A DNA stretch of 64,000 nucleotides, from NCBI GenBank assembly GCA_028278135.1, contig JANQEW010000029.1, positions 491,958-555,957 of the forward strand. Direction: 5' to 3'. A model generated the notes under the pieces. It ran no database searches, had not been told where the DNA came from, and worked only from the letters and a program-made list of their open reading frames with translations. Of the stretch, positions 27,872-36,455 are shown piece by piece. How positions within the stretch are numbered: the stretch's first letter is position 1; each line of letters begins with the position of its first letter. Source of the DNA: Rhodospirillales bacterium. Its GTDB lineage: Bacteria; Pseudomonadota; Alphaproteobacteria; Rhodospirillales; Rhodospirillaceae. The position numbers and the translations under genes are program-made.

Positions 27872-29272
27872 ATGCGACTCATTATAGCCTTTGTGGCCCT
27901 CCTCATAGGGTACTTAAGTGCTATAGAAAAGACAGGAGCAGAAACACTCGAGAGCGCGCTGGCAGCGACATACTTGTCTAATCCACAGCTTCTTGCTAAG
28001 CGGGCCCACAGCCGGGCTATACATGAAAGCGTACCACAGGCACTCGCTCACTGGCGTCCTCATTTGACACTCAGTCTGCAAGGGAGTCACGGACATTACG
28101 AGGACAGCAGTGCGTCTACGTCCTCTCATGCCCGCACAGCCCGATCGGGCAGTGTGGGCATCACTCAGGCACTGTACCGCGGAGGCCGTACTGTCGCAGC
28201 AACCACAGAAGCAGAGGCCAGAGTTCAGGCCGAATGGGCGCAGCTCATTGATGTTGAACAAACAGTGTTAAGAAATGCCGCACAAGCCTATTTGGACGTG
28301 GTGCGGGATCAGGCAGTTCTTGCTCTCAACATGAATAGCGAACAGGTTTTGCGACATCAGCTTGTCGCCGCCCGCGATCGCTTTCGTGTTGGTGAAATCA
28401 CTCAGACAGATGTGGCTCAGGCAGAGGCCCGTCTGGCTCGCACCACTGCCGTCCGTTTAGCAGCAGAGGGGACTCTGCAGTCAAGCCGCGCCACTTACGA
28501 ACAGGTTGTTGGCACCATGCCAGGCCAGCTAGCGTTTCCTCAGGCACCGCCCAATCTACCAACATCCCTCTCAGAAGCAATAGAATCGGCAGCCTCTGTC
28601 AATCCAGTTGTCAATGCAACAGAACATACTGCTCAGGCTGCCCAACATAGCATCATCCAGATTCGCGGCGAACTACGTCCAACAGTGAGTCTCGAAGGTC
28701 GCTTGAGCCGCAACTGGAACCAGACAGATCGAGATTCTCGGACGAGGACAGAGTCAGCAGAAGTTATGCTAACAATCAAGGTCCCTCTATACCAGCAAGG
28801 AGCAGTGTACGCTCGCCTGCGCGAGGCTAAGCATACTGCTAGCCAGAGACGGCTGGAAAGCGATCAATCGCGGCGTGTTGCCATAGAATCTGTGACTCAA
28901 GCGTGGGAGGGACTGCAGAGTGCCCGCACTCAGATAGAGTCCTTCCAGGCTCAGATTCTCGCGGCTAAAGTGGCGCTAAACGGAGCGAAACGTGAGGCTC
29001 AAGTGGGATCACGTACAGTGCTTGATGTCCTCAATGCTGAACAGGAATTACTTGATTCACGTGTTGCGCTAGTGCGTGCAAAAAGAGATCAATTGTATAC
29101 TTCATATAAACTACTATCCGCGATGGGTAGAATGACAGCGAGCACTCTGGGCCTAGCGGTCGATCTCTACGATCCTAGTGTCCACTATCGGACAGTACGT
29201 GCCCAATGGCTGGGTACAAGTGCCGCTGCCGAATGGGACGCCGACGTATCAGTGTCAGGCACAATTAAATAG
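27872..29272 (+). CDS. tolC: TolC-family outer membrane efflux protein
   Basis: The protein starts with a signal peptide (MRLIIAFVALLIGYLSAIEK, probable cleavage near GAE) and then shows TolC repeats. ETLESALAATYLSNPQLLAKR opens repeat one, YRGGRTVAATTEAEARVQ closes it, and SLSEAIESAASVNPVVNATE opens repeat two, with VPLYQQGAVYARLREAKH and VGSRTVLDVLNAEQELLDSR. TolC trimers form the outer membrane exit duct for type I secretion and RND or ABC efflux. ATG 27872 is preferred because it puts the signal peptide at the N-terminus; GTG 27839 is possible. The length is 466 residues. It is convergent with phoH. Confidence 0.93.
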   Translation: MRLIIAFVALLIGYLSAIEKTGAETLESALAATYLSNPQLLAKRAHSRAIHESVPQALAHWRPHLTLSLQGSHGHYEDSSASTSSHARTARSGSVGITQALYRGGRTVAATTEAEARVQAEWAQLIDVEQTVLRNAAQAYLDVVRDQAVLALNMNSEQVLRHQLVAARDRFRVGEITQTDVAQAEARLARTTAVRLAAEGTLQSSRATYEQVVGTMPGQLAFPQAPPNLPTSLSEAIESAASVNPVVNATEHTAQAAQHSIIQIRGELRPTVSLEGRLSRNWNQTDRDSRTRTESAEVMLTIKVPLYQQGAVYARLREAKHTASQRRLESDQSRRVAIESVTQAWEGLQSARTQIESFQAQILAAKVALNGAKREAQVGSRTVLDVLNAEQELLDSRVALVRAKRDQLYTSYKLLSAMGRMTASTLGLAVDLYDPSVHYRTVRAQWLGTSAAAEWDADVSVSGTIK

Positions 29273-29324
29273 AGAGTATAGCACACGTAACTCATCCATC
29301 CCAGCATGCCAGCCTGCTCTTCTC

Positions 29325-30311
29325 CTACAGTGAATAATACCCTTCACGGCTTTCATCTTCTTGATAAGCCCTGACAATACGACTGACCAATTCGTGCCTG
29401 ACGACATCCCTGTCTGTGAAGCAGACAAAGGCGACTCCATCCACTCCTCCGAGAATTCTTACTGCTTCATGTAAGCCAGATGGCATACCGATTAGAAGGT
29501 CGACTTGACTCAAGTCACCTGTTACGACCATGCGTGCATTTTCGCCTAGACGTGTCAGAAACATCTTCATCTGCATGGGCGTGGTATTCTGTGCCTCATC
29601 CAATATCACAAAAGCGTTAGAGAGAGTCCGTCCTCGCATAAAGGCTAGGGGCGCTACCTCAATTGTACCGATGCCCAGGCGTTTAATCACTTGGTCGCCG
29701 GGTAACATGTCGTAGAGAGCATCATAGAGGGGGCGGAAATAAGGGTCAATTTTCTCACGTAAATCACCTGGTAGAAAGCCGAGTCGCTCTCCTGCCTCTA
29801 CTGCTGGTCTGGATAAAATGAGTTTATCAACTTTACCGCGTAGCATCATTGAGACAGCCATCGCGACAGCTAAATAGGTTTTGCCAGTGCCCGCTGGCCC
29901 CAGTCCAAAGACAAGTTCATTATCTCTCATCGCTTGCAGGTATTCAGCCTGGGCAGGTGCGCGTGGAACGACATGGCGTTTGCTCGTGCGTATGATGAGC
30001 GCCTCATTCCGCTCCTCGAGTAGAGGCGTGCCATGACGCGACATACGTACCGCCGCATCTACATCGCTTATCTCTACCTGCTGTCCACGGCGAAGGCGAT
30101 CGTATAACGCATCGAGAACAGAACCTGCGACCTCTACCAGTCCGATGGGGCCGGAAACGGTGACTGCATTACCGCGGACATCAATCCGTACATTCAGCTG
30201 TCGTTCGATTTGGCTCAGATGAATATTCTGAGGCCCGAACATTACTTGGAGCAGCAGATTATCATCGAATTCACGCATCAGAGACATAGTGGAGCGTGTG
30301 AGCGGCTGCAT
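29325..30311 (-). CDS. phoH: PhoH-family ATPase
   Basis: This 328-residue cytoplasmic PhoH-like protein has an N-terminal KH-like part (HLSQIERQLNVRIDVRGNAV) and a helicase-type ATPase domain. Walker A is GLGPAGTGKTYLA and Walker B is NAFVILDEAQNTTPMQMKMF; GENARMVVTGDLSQVDL and LSRPAVEAGERLGFLPGDL also fit. It is thought to act in RNA metabolism with YbeY. The start ATG at 30311 overlaps the miaB stop (TAATG), a clear translational coupling. ybeY and corC, usually next in this operon, are absent. Confidence 0.94.
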   Translation of the reverse strand: MQPLTRSTMSLMREFDDNLLLQVMFGPQNIHLSQIERQLNVRIDVRGNAVTVSGPIGLVEVAGSVLDALYDRLRRGQQVEISDVDAAVRMSRHGTPLLEERNEALIIRTSKRHVVPRAPAQAEYLQAMRDNELVFGLGPAGTGKTYLAVAMAVSMMLRGKVDKLILSRPAVEAGERLGFLPGDLREKIDPYFRPLYDALYDMLPGDQVIKRLGIGTIEVAPLAFMRGRTLSNAFVILDEAQNTTPMQMKMFLTRLGENARMVVTGDLSQVDLLIGMPSGLHEAVRILGGVDGVAFVCFTDRDVVRHELVSRIVRAYQEDESREGYYSL

Positions 30312-31702
30312 TACACCTGCAGTCTCCTCAAACCACATTGCTCCTCGTAAGAGGTATCAGCAGAATGGGCAGAATCTACTAAAAAAGTTCCATCTAGACT
30401 GTTGGATCGAATTCTGTGGATACGTAAGTTCACTATTTTGCCTAGGAGTTTCTCCTGTGCGTTCACGGTTACCACCTGCATGTACGGACTGCGGCCAATA
30501 AGCTGGCCAACCAGCGTCCCCTTGCGATCGAGTAGAACAGGAACCTCACGGCCGAGGAATGTGGTGTTGAACATTTTTTGTTGGGCGGACAATATCCTTT
30601 GTAACCGCACCAGCCTGTCTACTTTGACGGGCTCAGGAATCTGATCAGAGGCTTGCGCGGCAGGTGTCCCTGGTCGTGGACTGAACTTGAAGGAATAAGC
30701 TTGTGCATAACCAATGCTGCGCACGAGATTCAGGGTGGCCTGGAAATCTGCTTCTGTCTCACCGGGAAACCCGACGATGAAATCACTAGACAAGGCGAGC
30801 GCCGGACATGCCTGGCGTAGCCGTTCGACGAGACGGCAATAGTCAGCGGCCGTGTGCCCACGATTCATAGCTGCAAGTATGCGATCTGATCCGGACTGCA
30901 CGGGCAGGTGCAGATATGGCATGAGTCTTGGCAGATCCCGAAACGCTTTTATCAGTGAGTCATCAACGTGACAGGGATGAGAGGTGAGGAAGCGTAAGCG
31001 ATATAGGTCATCAGTCTTTGCTACTAGCGCTCGTAGTAATTTCCCGAGACCCCAGTACCCCGTGCCGTCAGGACTCCTGCCATGATATGTGTTGACATTT
31101 TGTCCTATAAGTGTAATATCTCTCGCACCTGTTTCTATCAAAAATTGAGCATCGGCAAGGACGGCAGCAGCGGGGCGCGAGTATTCAGCGCCACGTGTGT
31201 AAGGCACCACACAGAAGGTACAGAACTTATTACATCCCTCCTGCACTGGCAAAAAGACAGCAACGCCGTTGGCCTTAGGGGGAGGTATATGATTAAACTT
31301 GTCGCCCGATGGGAACTCTAAATCAGAGAAAGGTCTTGTTGCACTCTTTACTATTTCAGGGAGGCGATAATAGGTTTGTGTTCCCAGGACAATATCCACA
31401 TAAGGGGCACGTTCTAGAATTTCTGCCCCGTTAGCTTGTGCTGTACAACCAATAACAACCAAAATTGTATTTTTGCCAGTGGCTTTGCGAGCCTTCTTGA
31501 AAGAACGAAGACGTCCTAGTTCTGAGAACATCTTTTCAGCGGCCTTTTCGCGGATATAACAGGTCATGAGAATAATCATGTCGGCATCGTCTGGCCTGTC
31601 AGACGCTATGAACCCAAAAGGAGCGAGGATGTCTATTATACTGTTAGAATCATAGACATTCATTTGACAACCATAAGTTTTTATATACAATTTTCTTATC
31701 AA
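30311..31702 (-). CDS. miaB: tRNA-2-methylthio-N6-dimethylallyladenosine synthase (MiaB)
   Basis: This radical SAM methylthiotransferase modifies A37 of tRNAs reading UNN codons. The N-terminal cluster cysteines lie in KTYGCQMNVYDS, ILMTCYIREKA and VVIGCTAQANG; the radical SAM motif is GCNKFCTFCVVPYTRG. A C-terminal TRAM-like domain ends the 463-residue chain. The usual Asn before the second cysteine (NTC) is Met here. The start is TTG 31702, with TAGGAAA about 10 nt upstream; there is no ATG before the conserved KLYIKTYGCQ, so a TTG start seems real. It sits between fur and phoH. Confidence 0.94.
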   Translation of the reverse strand: MIRKLYIKTYGCQMNVYDSNSIIDILAPFGFIASDRPDDADMIILMTCYIREKAAEKMFSELGRLRSFKKARKATGKNTILVVIGCTAQANGAEILERAPYVDIVLGTQTYYRLPEIVKSATRPFSDLEFPSGDKFNHIPPPKANGVAVFLPVQEGCNKFCTFCVVPYTRGAEYSRPAAAVLADAQFLIETGARDITLIGQNVNTYHGRSPDGTGYWGLGKLLRALVAKTDDLYRLRFLTSHPCHVDDSLIKAFRDLPRLMPYLHLPVQSGSDRILAAMNRGHTAADYCRLVERLRQACPALALSSDFIVGFPGETEADFQATLNLVRSIGYAQAYSFKFSPRPGTPAAQASDQIPEPVKVDRLVRLQRILSAQQKMFNTTFLGREVPVLLDRKGTLVGQLIGRSPYMQVVTVNAQEKLLGKIVNLRIHRIRSNSLDGTFLVDSAHSADTSYEEQCGLRRLQV

Positions 31703-31769
31703 ATCTTTTATTTCCTAGAGTTTCATTCTCTTGAGAAAAGAGAGCATGCTAGGCTAGCATACCTGGCAT

Positions 31770-32240
31770 TTAGTGGTCACTACCTTCGTCTTTAAACTGT
31801 CGAGTAAGGGCCTCACGGCTCCCGCCCCTTCTCCCTCCAGTGGGCACGCCATACAGTTCCAACCGATGGCCCACCAACCTGTACCCGTAGTGAAGGGCAA
31901 TAAGACGCTGGAGTTCTTCTATCTCTCTACTATGAAATTCGATGACTTGTCCCGATTCGATGTCGATCAGGTGGTCATGGTGTTCGGAGGCAACTTCTTC
32001 ATAACGCGCACGCCCACTGCCGAACTCGTGTCGTTTGAGAATGTTCTCAGCCTCAAGGAGACGTACTGTCCGATAGACAGTGGCAATGCTGATACGTGGA
32101 TCTATCTCAGCGGCACGGCGATGTACTTCTTCTACGTCAGGGTGATCTATTGCCTCTGACAGCACCCGTGCGATTACTCGTCTCTGGTCAGTCATTTTGA
32201 TTCTTTTTTCTATACAGCATTTTTCAATCCGGGAAATCAT
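31770..32240 (-). CDS. fur: Fur-family transcriptional regulator
   Basis: This 156-residue metalloregulator begins MISRIEKCCIEKRIKMTDQR. The winged helix includes PDVEEVHRRAAEIDPRISIA and TVYRTVRLLEAENILKRHEF, and the metal site is around SEHHDHLIDIESGQVIEF. The classical C-terminal CxxC is absent, as in alphaproteobacterial Fur/Mur. It likely senses iron or manganese. ATG 32240 follows AGGACGGCGG; GTG 32243 adds one residue. The gene precedes miaB-phoH on the same strand (67-nt gap), a common alphaproteobacterial order. Confidence 0.92.
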   Translation of the reverse strand: MISRIEKCCIEKRIKMTDQRRVIARVLSEAIDHPDVEEVHRRAAEIDPRISIATVYRTVRLLEAENILKRHEFGSGRARYEEVASEHHDHLIDIESGQVIEFHSREIEELQRLIALHYGYRLVGHRLELYGVPTGGRRGGSREALTRQFKDEGSDH

Positions 32241-32441
32241 CACCGCCGTCCTGATTTACATGCTGTCCACCGCTCAGACACGCCAGGTGACACACGACAG
32301 ACCGGGCATTATATGCACAGAGAAAGTACGATGAATAAGGGAAAGTACCGGCTCGCTTATAACCAGGACAGGCACCCGTATTGGATAAGGCACTTGACAG
32401 GAGGGAGCTTTCTACATTTCTATATCTCCTCTCTGGGAGAG

Positions 32442-32517
32442 GGGGCCGTAGCTCAGTCGGGAGAGCGTCTCGTTCGCAATGAGAAGGTCAGGGGTTCGAT
32501 TCCCCTTGGCTCCACCA
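32442..32517 (+). tRNA. tRNA-Ala (CGC)
   Basis: Acceptor GGGGCCG pairs with TGGCTCC and includes the G3-T70 wobble that marks alanine tRNAs. The anticodon stem TCTCG/TGAGA encloses TTCGCAA (anticodon CGC). The T-arm is AGGGG-TTCGATT-CCCCT. Discriminator A and CCA are encoded. The last part of the gene is duplicated directly downstream (see repeat). Confidence 0.95.
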
Positions 32518-32540
32518 TTTTTCTTGGCTCCACCATTTTT
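32505..32540 (+). repeat. 18-bp exact tandem duplication of the tRNA-Ala 3' end
   Basis: CTTGGCTCCACCATTTTT occurs at 32505-32522 and again at 32523-32540. The first copy contains the 3' acceptor strand and CCA of tRNA-Ala. It may be slippage, or a relic of integration at the tRNA end. The T-run may help 3' termination. Confidence 0.9.
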
Positions 32541-32717
32541 GATAAAAAAAATACATATATAAAATTTTTTAAAGAAATTAACCCATAGACACGCTCTGAT
32601 AAAATTCAGAAGACGTATGAGATCTCTTTTTCAGAGAAATTTCAGGATGTCAGAGGATTCAAACAAATGGTCCGTCTCTCCACGCGGAGAGAAGTTGCGC
32701 CTCTATCGGAACGGCGC

Positions 32718-32738
32718 CTAGTAGCTAGTAGCTAGTAG
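32718..32738. repeat. CTAGTAG tandem repeat, three copies
   Basis: Three exact heptamers in a row, followed by a small inverted repeat (GATCTT/AAGATC, 32742-32757). It lies just past the stop of the small ORF. Confidence 0.85.
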
Positions 32739-32747
32739 AGCGATCTT

Positions 32748-32912
32748 TTAGAAGATCCCATTCTTCGAACTAGGCCTGCTCACTGAGGTATCAGGCGTCA
32801 ATGCTGTTGTCGTCACTTGGTCACTTTTTCCATATGACACGCTGTCGACGCACTCGGCAACAGCTGCCAGTCCTTTTCTTGCGGCGACTTTTTTGGGCCG
32901 GGCCGCCAACAT
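32748..32912 (-). CDS. possible 54-residue basic small protein
   Basis: ATG 32912 lies 11 nt after AGGAGG and opens a 54-codon frame beginning MLAARPKKVAARKGLAAVAE and ending SSKNGIF. The frame stays open for 13 codons upstream of the ATG (ending IQEVLRFM), so it may instead be the remnant of a longer gene whose start was lost. The N-terminus is Lys/Arg-rich, and the rest is Ser/Thr-rich. I do not recognise it. The support is the ribosome binding site only. Confidence 0.3.
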   Translation of the reverse strand: MLAARPKKVAARKGLAAVAECVDSVSYGKSDQVTTTALTPDTSVSRPSSKNGIF

Positions 32913-33335
32913 GAAGCGCAGAACCTCCTGAATCGTGAAAATTTTATTTTCTCAACCAAGGTGGCGATGAAATCTAAAATTATACCCTCTTGAGCATGAG
33001 CATCAACCTATAGACCCTATTGCTAGCAAAAGCATACACACATACTTCTGCTTTGCCGAGGCGGGTAAATTGCGGCCCCCAAAATCCACAAGTTCTCACG
33101 AAACTCCCCCTTACTCATTCCAGTAATGAGAGTATAGTACTGTACTTTTTAAATAGACATCACTTTGCAAATATCATTATACATCTTATAAATCGATCGT
33201 ATGTCACCTTTATTCCAGTGAGCTGTTCCCATGGAAAACTCAATGCCTCTCTGCTCTTTTCAAACGGATGAAGGTAGTTGTGGAATATCTTGGTAAGAGT
33301 AGACCATAAACAGAAAAAGAATAAAGCATCCATTC

Positions 33336-34817
33336 ATGCTCATAGACTCTGCTCTACTAGTTTCTTTGGTAGAACGCTTTGCAGGAAATCGCGTTCTGTG
33401 TATTGGTGATGCGATGATTGATCGTTACGTGTGTGGTACTGTTGCACGCGTATCACCCGAAGCGCCTATTCCTATTTTGCATACCAACCGTGAAACGAGC
33501 ATGCTAGGCGGTGCCGGCAACGTGGTGCGTAATTTGGTTGCACTTGGTGCACGCCCTGTCTTTGTTTCAGCCCGTGGTTCTGATGCTGCCGGCGAAGAGC
33601 TTTCTGTGCTGCTTGCCCGTCATGAAGGGGTCGAAACCTATTGGATTGTGGATCCTGGACGCCAAACCCCCGTCAAAACACGATTCATGGCTCAGGCACA
33701 ACAATTATTAAGAGTTGATAAAGAAACAATCATTCAACTTTCATCTATAAGTCGTAAAATACTTTTAAAAAAAGCAATTAAAATACTAAAACATGTAAAG
33801 GTTGTTATTTTGTCAGACTACGGGAAAGGTGTACTAGCCGGTGGGATAGCGGCAGAGTTAATTGCAGCCGCTAAGGGTCGGCTTGTTCTTGTTGATCCTA
33901 AAGGGGCTGAGTACAGCAGTTATCGCGGTGCAACACTTCTCACACCAAACAAGCGTGAACTCGCTGATGCCACACGCCTTCCAACGAGCAGCGATGCCGA
34001 GGTTGTGAGCGCAGCCAAGTCTCTGATAAAGACTTACGCGATTACAGCTGTTCTCACGACCCGCAGTCAGGATGGCATGACTCTGGTTCAGGCTGATGGG
34101 ACATTTCACCATCTGCCAGCAGAAGCGCGGGAAGTTTTTGATGTTTCTGGGGCTGGTGACACCGTTGTCGCTACACTGGCTGCAGCTCTTGCATCTGGTG
34201 CGAATTTGTTGGAAGCAACGCAGCTGTCCAACAGTGCTGCCGGTATCGTTGTCAGCAAGGTGGGAACAGCTGTCGCTTCTGCTTTAGACCTTGTCACAGC
34301 GATAGGCCATCAGAATGCTGCCACAGAAAGCGAAGAAAAGGTGGTCTCTTTTGAAGAGGCGTTGAAATTTGTGGCCCTTTGGCGACGGCACGGTCTGAAA
34401 GTAGGATTTACCAATGGTTGTTTTGACTTACTGCATCCTGGACACGTGTATTTATTAAAAACGGCACGTTTTGCATGTGATAAGCTGGTTGTTGGTCTCA
34501 ATAATGATACTTCAGTCCGGCGTCTGAAGGGAAAGGGGCGGCCAATTCAACCTGAAAAAGCTCGTGCTGTAGTGCTCGCCGCACTCAGGGACGTTGATCT
34601 GGTTGTCCCGTTTTGCGATGACACACCTCTTGTCTTGATCGCGGCTCTACGTCCTGACGTCCTTGTCAAGGGTGCTGACTACACGGTCGGAACTGTTATA
34701 GGTGCCTCTCTGGTTCAGGAATATGGAGGCAAGATTCTGCTTGCAGATAATAAAAGTATAAAATTTAGAACAACTGACACTATTACAAGAATTTCCCGCT
34801 CTAGAAAAGTTTCCTAA
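33336..34817 (+). CDS. hldE: bifunctional heptose-7-phosphate kinase/heptose-1-phosphate adenylyltransferase
   Basis: This 493-residue fusion makes ADP-heptose for the LPS inner core. The N-terminal PfkB-type kinase (about residues 1-325) has SMLGGAGNVVRNLVALGARP and DVSGAGDTVVATLAAAL. The C-terminal nucleotidyltransferase (about 345-493) has VGFTNGCFDLLHPGHVYLLK and VGLNNDTSVRRLKGKGRP. The start ATG follows an A-rich leader with weak SD. It fits the heptosyltransferase at 46.7 kb. There is no gmhA or gmhB in the window. Confidence 0.96.
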   Translation: MLIDSALLVSLVERFAGNRVLCIGDAMIDRYVCGTVARVSPEAPIPILHTNRETSMLGGAGNVVRNLVALGARPVFVSARGSDAAGEELSVLLARHEGVETYWIVDPGRQTPVKTRFMAQAQQLLRVDKETIIQLSSISRKILLKKAIKILKHVKVVILSDYGKGVLAGGIAAELIAAAKGRLVLVDPKGAEYSSYRGATLLTPNKRELADATRLPTSSDAEVVSAAKSLIKTYAITAVLTTRSQDGMTLVQADGTFHHLPAEAREVFDVSGAGDTVVATLAAALASGANLLEATQLSNSAAGIVVSKVGTAVASALDLVTAIGHQNAATESEEKVVSFEEALKFVALWRRHGLKVGFTNGCFDLLHPGHVYLLKTARFACDKLVVGLNNDTSVRRLKGKGRPIQPEKARAVVLAALRDVDLVVPFCDDTPLVLIAALRPDVLVKGADYTVGTVIGASLVQEYGGKILLADNKSIKFRTTDTITRISRSRKVS

Positions 34818-34877
34818 AAACTCGGCTGAGCTTGTCGCTGGCAGTGTTTTTCTACTCCTTTTTTTCCTCCTCGCGTA

Positions 34878-34891
34878 CGTGTACGTACACG
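34878..34891. repeat. 14-bp perfect palindrome after hldE
   Basis: CGTGTACGTACACG is self-complementary and lies 60 bp after the hldE stop. T-runs precede rather than follow it, so terminator function on the plus strand is doubtful. Confidence 0.5.
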
Positions 34892-35042
34892 GCTTGAGTT
34901 CTCTCAGAAAGCAATGGGCTGCTCATTAACCATTATTGAGAGAATATAAATGAAAAATTGATAAGAAAGAAATGAAAAAAAGAGCCACATGAAAGCTAGT
35001 GCGTGATGCGCCAATTTTTTAGGAAACAATTGTAAAGTCCTG

Positions 35043-35073
35043 AGGTTATTTATCAAGCGCTTAGGTTATTTAT
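35043..35073 (+). repeat. 20-bp period repeat in the queC leader
   Basis: AGGTTATTTAT occurs at 35043-35053 and 35063-35073, separated by CAAGCGCTT. The second copy runs into the queC ATG and supplies its AGG ribosome site. It does not fit the preQ1 riboswitch pattern. Confidence 0.7.
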
Positions 35074-35074
35074 T

Positions 35075-35800
35075 ATGAATACTACTACCTTAAGCACAAC
35101 CGATAAGGGGGCCCTTGTGCTATTTTCAGGCGGACAGGATTCAACTACCTGCTTGGCTTGGGCTCTCTCCCGTTTCTCACAGGTAGAGACAATTGGCTTT
35201 TTCTACGGCCAGCGCCACGCAGTCGAACTGACATGCCGACACATGCTGCGAGATCGGCTGCTAACGGTCTTTCCTACCTGGAGCACGCGGCTTGGCCAGG
35301 ACCATATGCTGAATCTCGCCCTTCCAGAAAAGGGAAGCAATGCTGTTATGGCCTGTCAAGCCGATAGTCTGCCCACCACCTTCGTACCTGGTCGTAATTT
35401 ATTGTTCTTCACGTATGCAGCAGCCACTGCTTGGTCTCGTGCCCTGCGCCATTTAGTAGGTGGCATGTGTGAGACAGACTCTGCTGGCTATCCAGACTGT
35501 CGCGATGACACCTTGAAAGCACTACAAGTGACACTGAATCTTGGTTTGGCAAGACAATTTGTGCTGCATACGCCACTCATGTGGCGAGACAAGGCTGCCA
35601 CTTGGCAGCTGGCTGAATCGCTGGGAGGGGCAGTGCTGGTGGATTTGATTCGTACACACACACACACCTGTTACCGTGGCGACCGTACTAGTCTGCATGA
35701 CTGGGGGTATGGCTGTGGAACATGTTCGGCTTGTTGTCTGCGTGCCAGTGGTTGGACTCACTATATACACACCAAAGGAGGGAAAGCAGACACACGTTGA
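35075..35800 (+). CDS. queC: 7-cyano-7-deazaguanine synthase (QueC)
   Basis: QueC turns 7-carboxy-7-deazaguanine into preQ0 with ATP and ammonia, the step after QueE. The PP-loop is [17 protein letters not shown], and [11 protein letters not shown] and [12 protein letters not shown] are conserved. The zinc site uses four cysteines, with HTCYRG and [17 protein letters not shown]. An (AC)7 run (35654-35667) encodes the THTHT stretch just before the first zinc Cys. The length is 241 residues. It lies 27 kb from queED and 240 bp from tRNA-His, a queuosine substrate. Confidence 0.95.
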   Translation: MNTTTLSTTDKGALVLFSGGQDSTTCLAWALSRFSQVETIGFFYGQRHAVELTCRHMLRDRLLTVFPTWSTRLGQDHMLNLALPEKGSNAVMACQADSLPTTFVPGRNLLFFTYAAATAWSRALRHLVGGMCETDSAGYPDCRDDTLKALQVTLNLGLARQFVLHTPLMWRDKAATWQLAESLGGAVLVDLIRTHTHTCYRGDRTSLHDWGYGCGTCSACCLRASGWTHYIHTKGGKADTR

Positions 35801-36039
35801 ATGGTCATGGCATGAGAAGGCCACAGAGAAAAACGATTCGCCAAAGGATTGGCATGGCGCTCTTTGCGCTTTTTTATCTCTTTGTTGAGGGATCTTTCTT
35901 GAGGTGTCTCTCTTTAAAGAGACCGCAGACAAGGCGGAAAAATGGCTTTCACTAACGGAAAACAGCATGCCCTACACACATAGCAGCGTAAGAGCGTCGC
36001 ACGCACCGGGCGGCCACAGACAAGAATATCATGAGCACC

Positions 36040-36117
36040 TGGGGTGGCTGATCGGATTCGAACCGACGACCCTTGGTACCACAAACCAATGCTCTAACCA
36101 GCTGAGCTACAGCCACC
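36040..36117 (-). tRNA. tRNA-His (GTG)
   Basis: On the minus strand the acceptor GGTGGCTG, including the encoded extra G(-1), pairs with CAGCCACC, the eight-pair stem that marks histidine tRNAs. The anticodon stem TTGGT/ACCAA encloses TTGTGGT (anticodon GTG). CCA is encoded. Confidence 0.96.
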
Positions 36118-36455
36118 ATCAAAAAATATTCCTGATTTTTTATTCTTTATTCTTTCATACAAAAAGGTCACATGTTCCGTCAATAGGGTAGTGTCCAGAG
36201 CATACAAGGTTTTCTCTTGCGAGCATTGTATTGAAAATGTAGTGAATATTAATTGTAAATTATGAAATAAAAAAAGTATTGTTTATCGCTTTTTCTTTTA
36301 CTAGAATCCCGAGTATTGATCGGCCATCCATGCTTATTTTAAACTTGGTATAGTTGTTAGTTGTGCTGATACTTTTTGTATAGCCCTAGGCGCTCGTATG
36401 TTTCTTGTCACAGCATTGTGTTCGCCTAGCTAGGCGCTACTCTGGGTTCGCCGCC
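36118..36455. other. 338-bp AT-rich spacer
   Basis: The region between tRNA-His and the flavoprotein gene is AT-rich, with CTAGGCGCT repeated at its right end and the palindrome GCCTAGCTAGGC (36425-36436) 20 bp before the start codon. No ORF is convincing. It must contain promoters for both neighbours, but I cannot place them. Confidence 0.5.

Larger units (their letters stand above)
32541..33335. other. 795-bp spacer
   Basis: The spacer between tRNA-Ala and hldE has AT-rich ends, a CTAGTAG triple repeat, a short hairpin (32742-32757) and one small minus-strand ORF listed separately. Near 32808 and 32992 it holds words shared with the spacer at 12.2 kb. A plus frame of 83 codons (33020-33271) looks random. 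No RNA gene is recognised. Confidence 0.5.

Noticed and set aside
34818..35074. Possible preQ1 riboswitch upstream of queC
   Set aside because: The repeated AGGTTATTTAT does not form the short H-type pseudoknot pattern.
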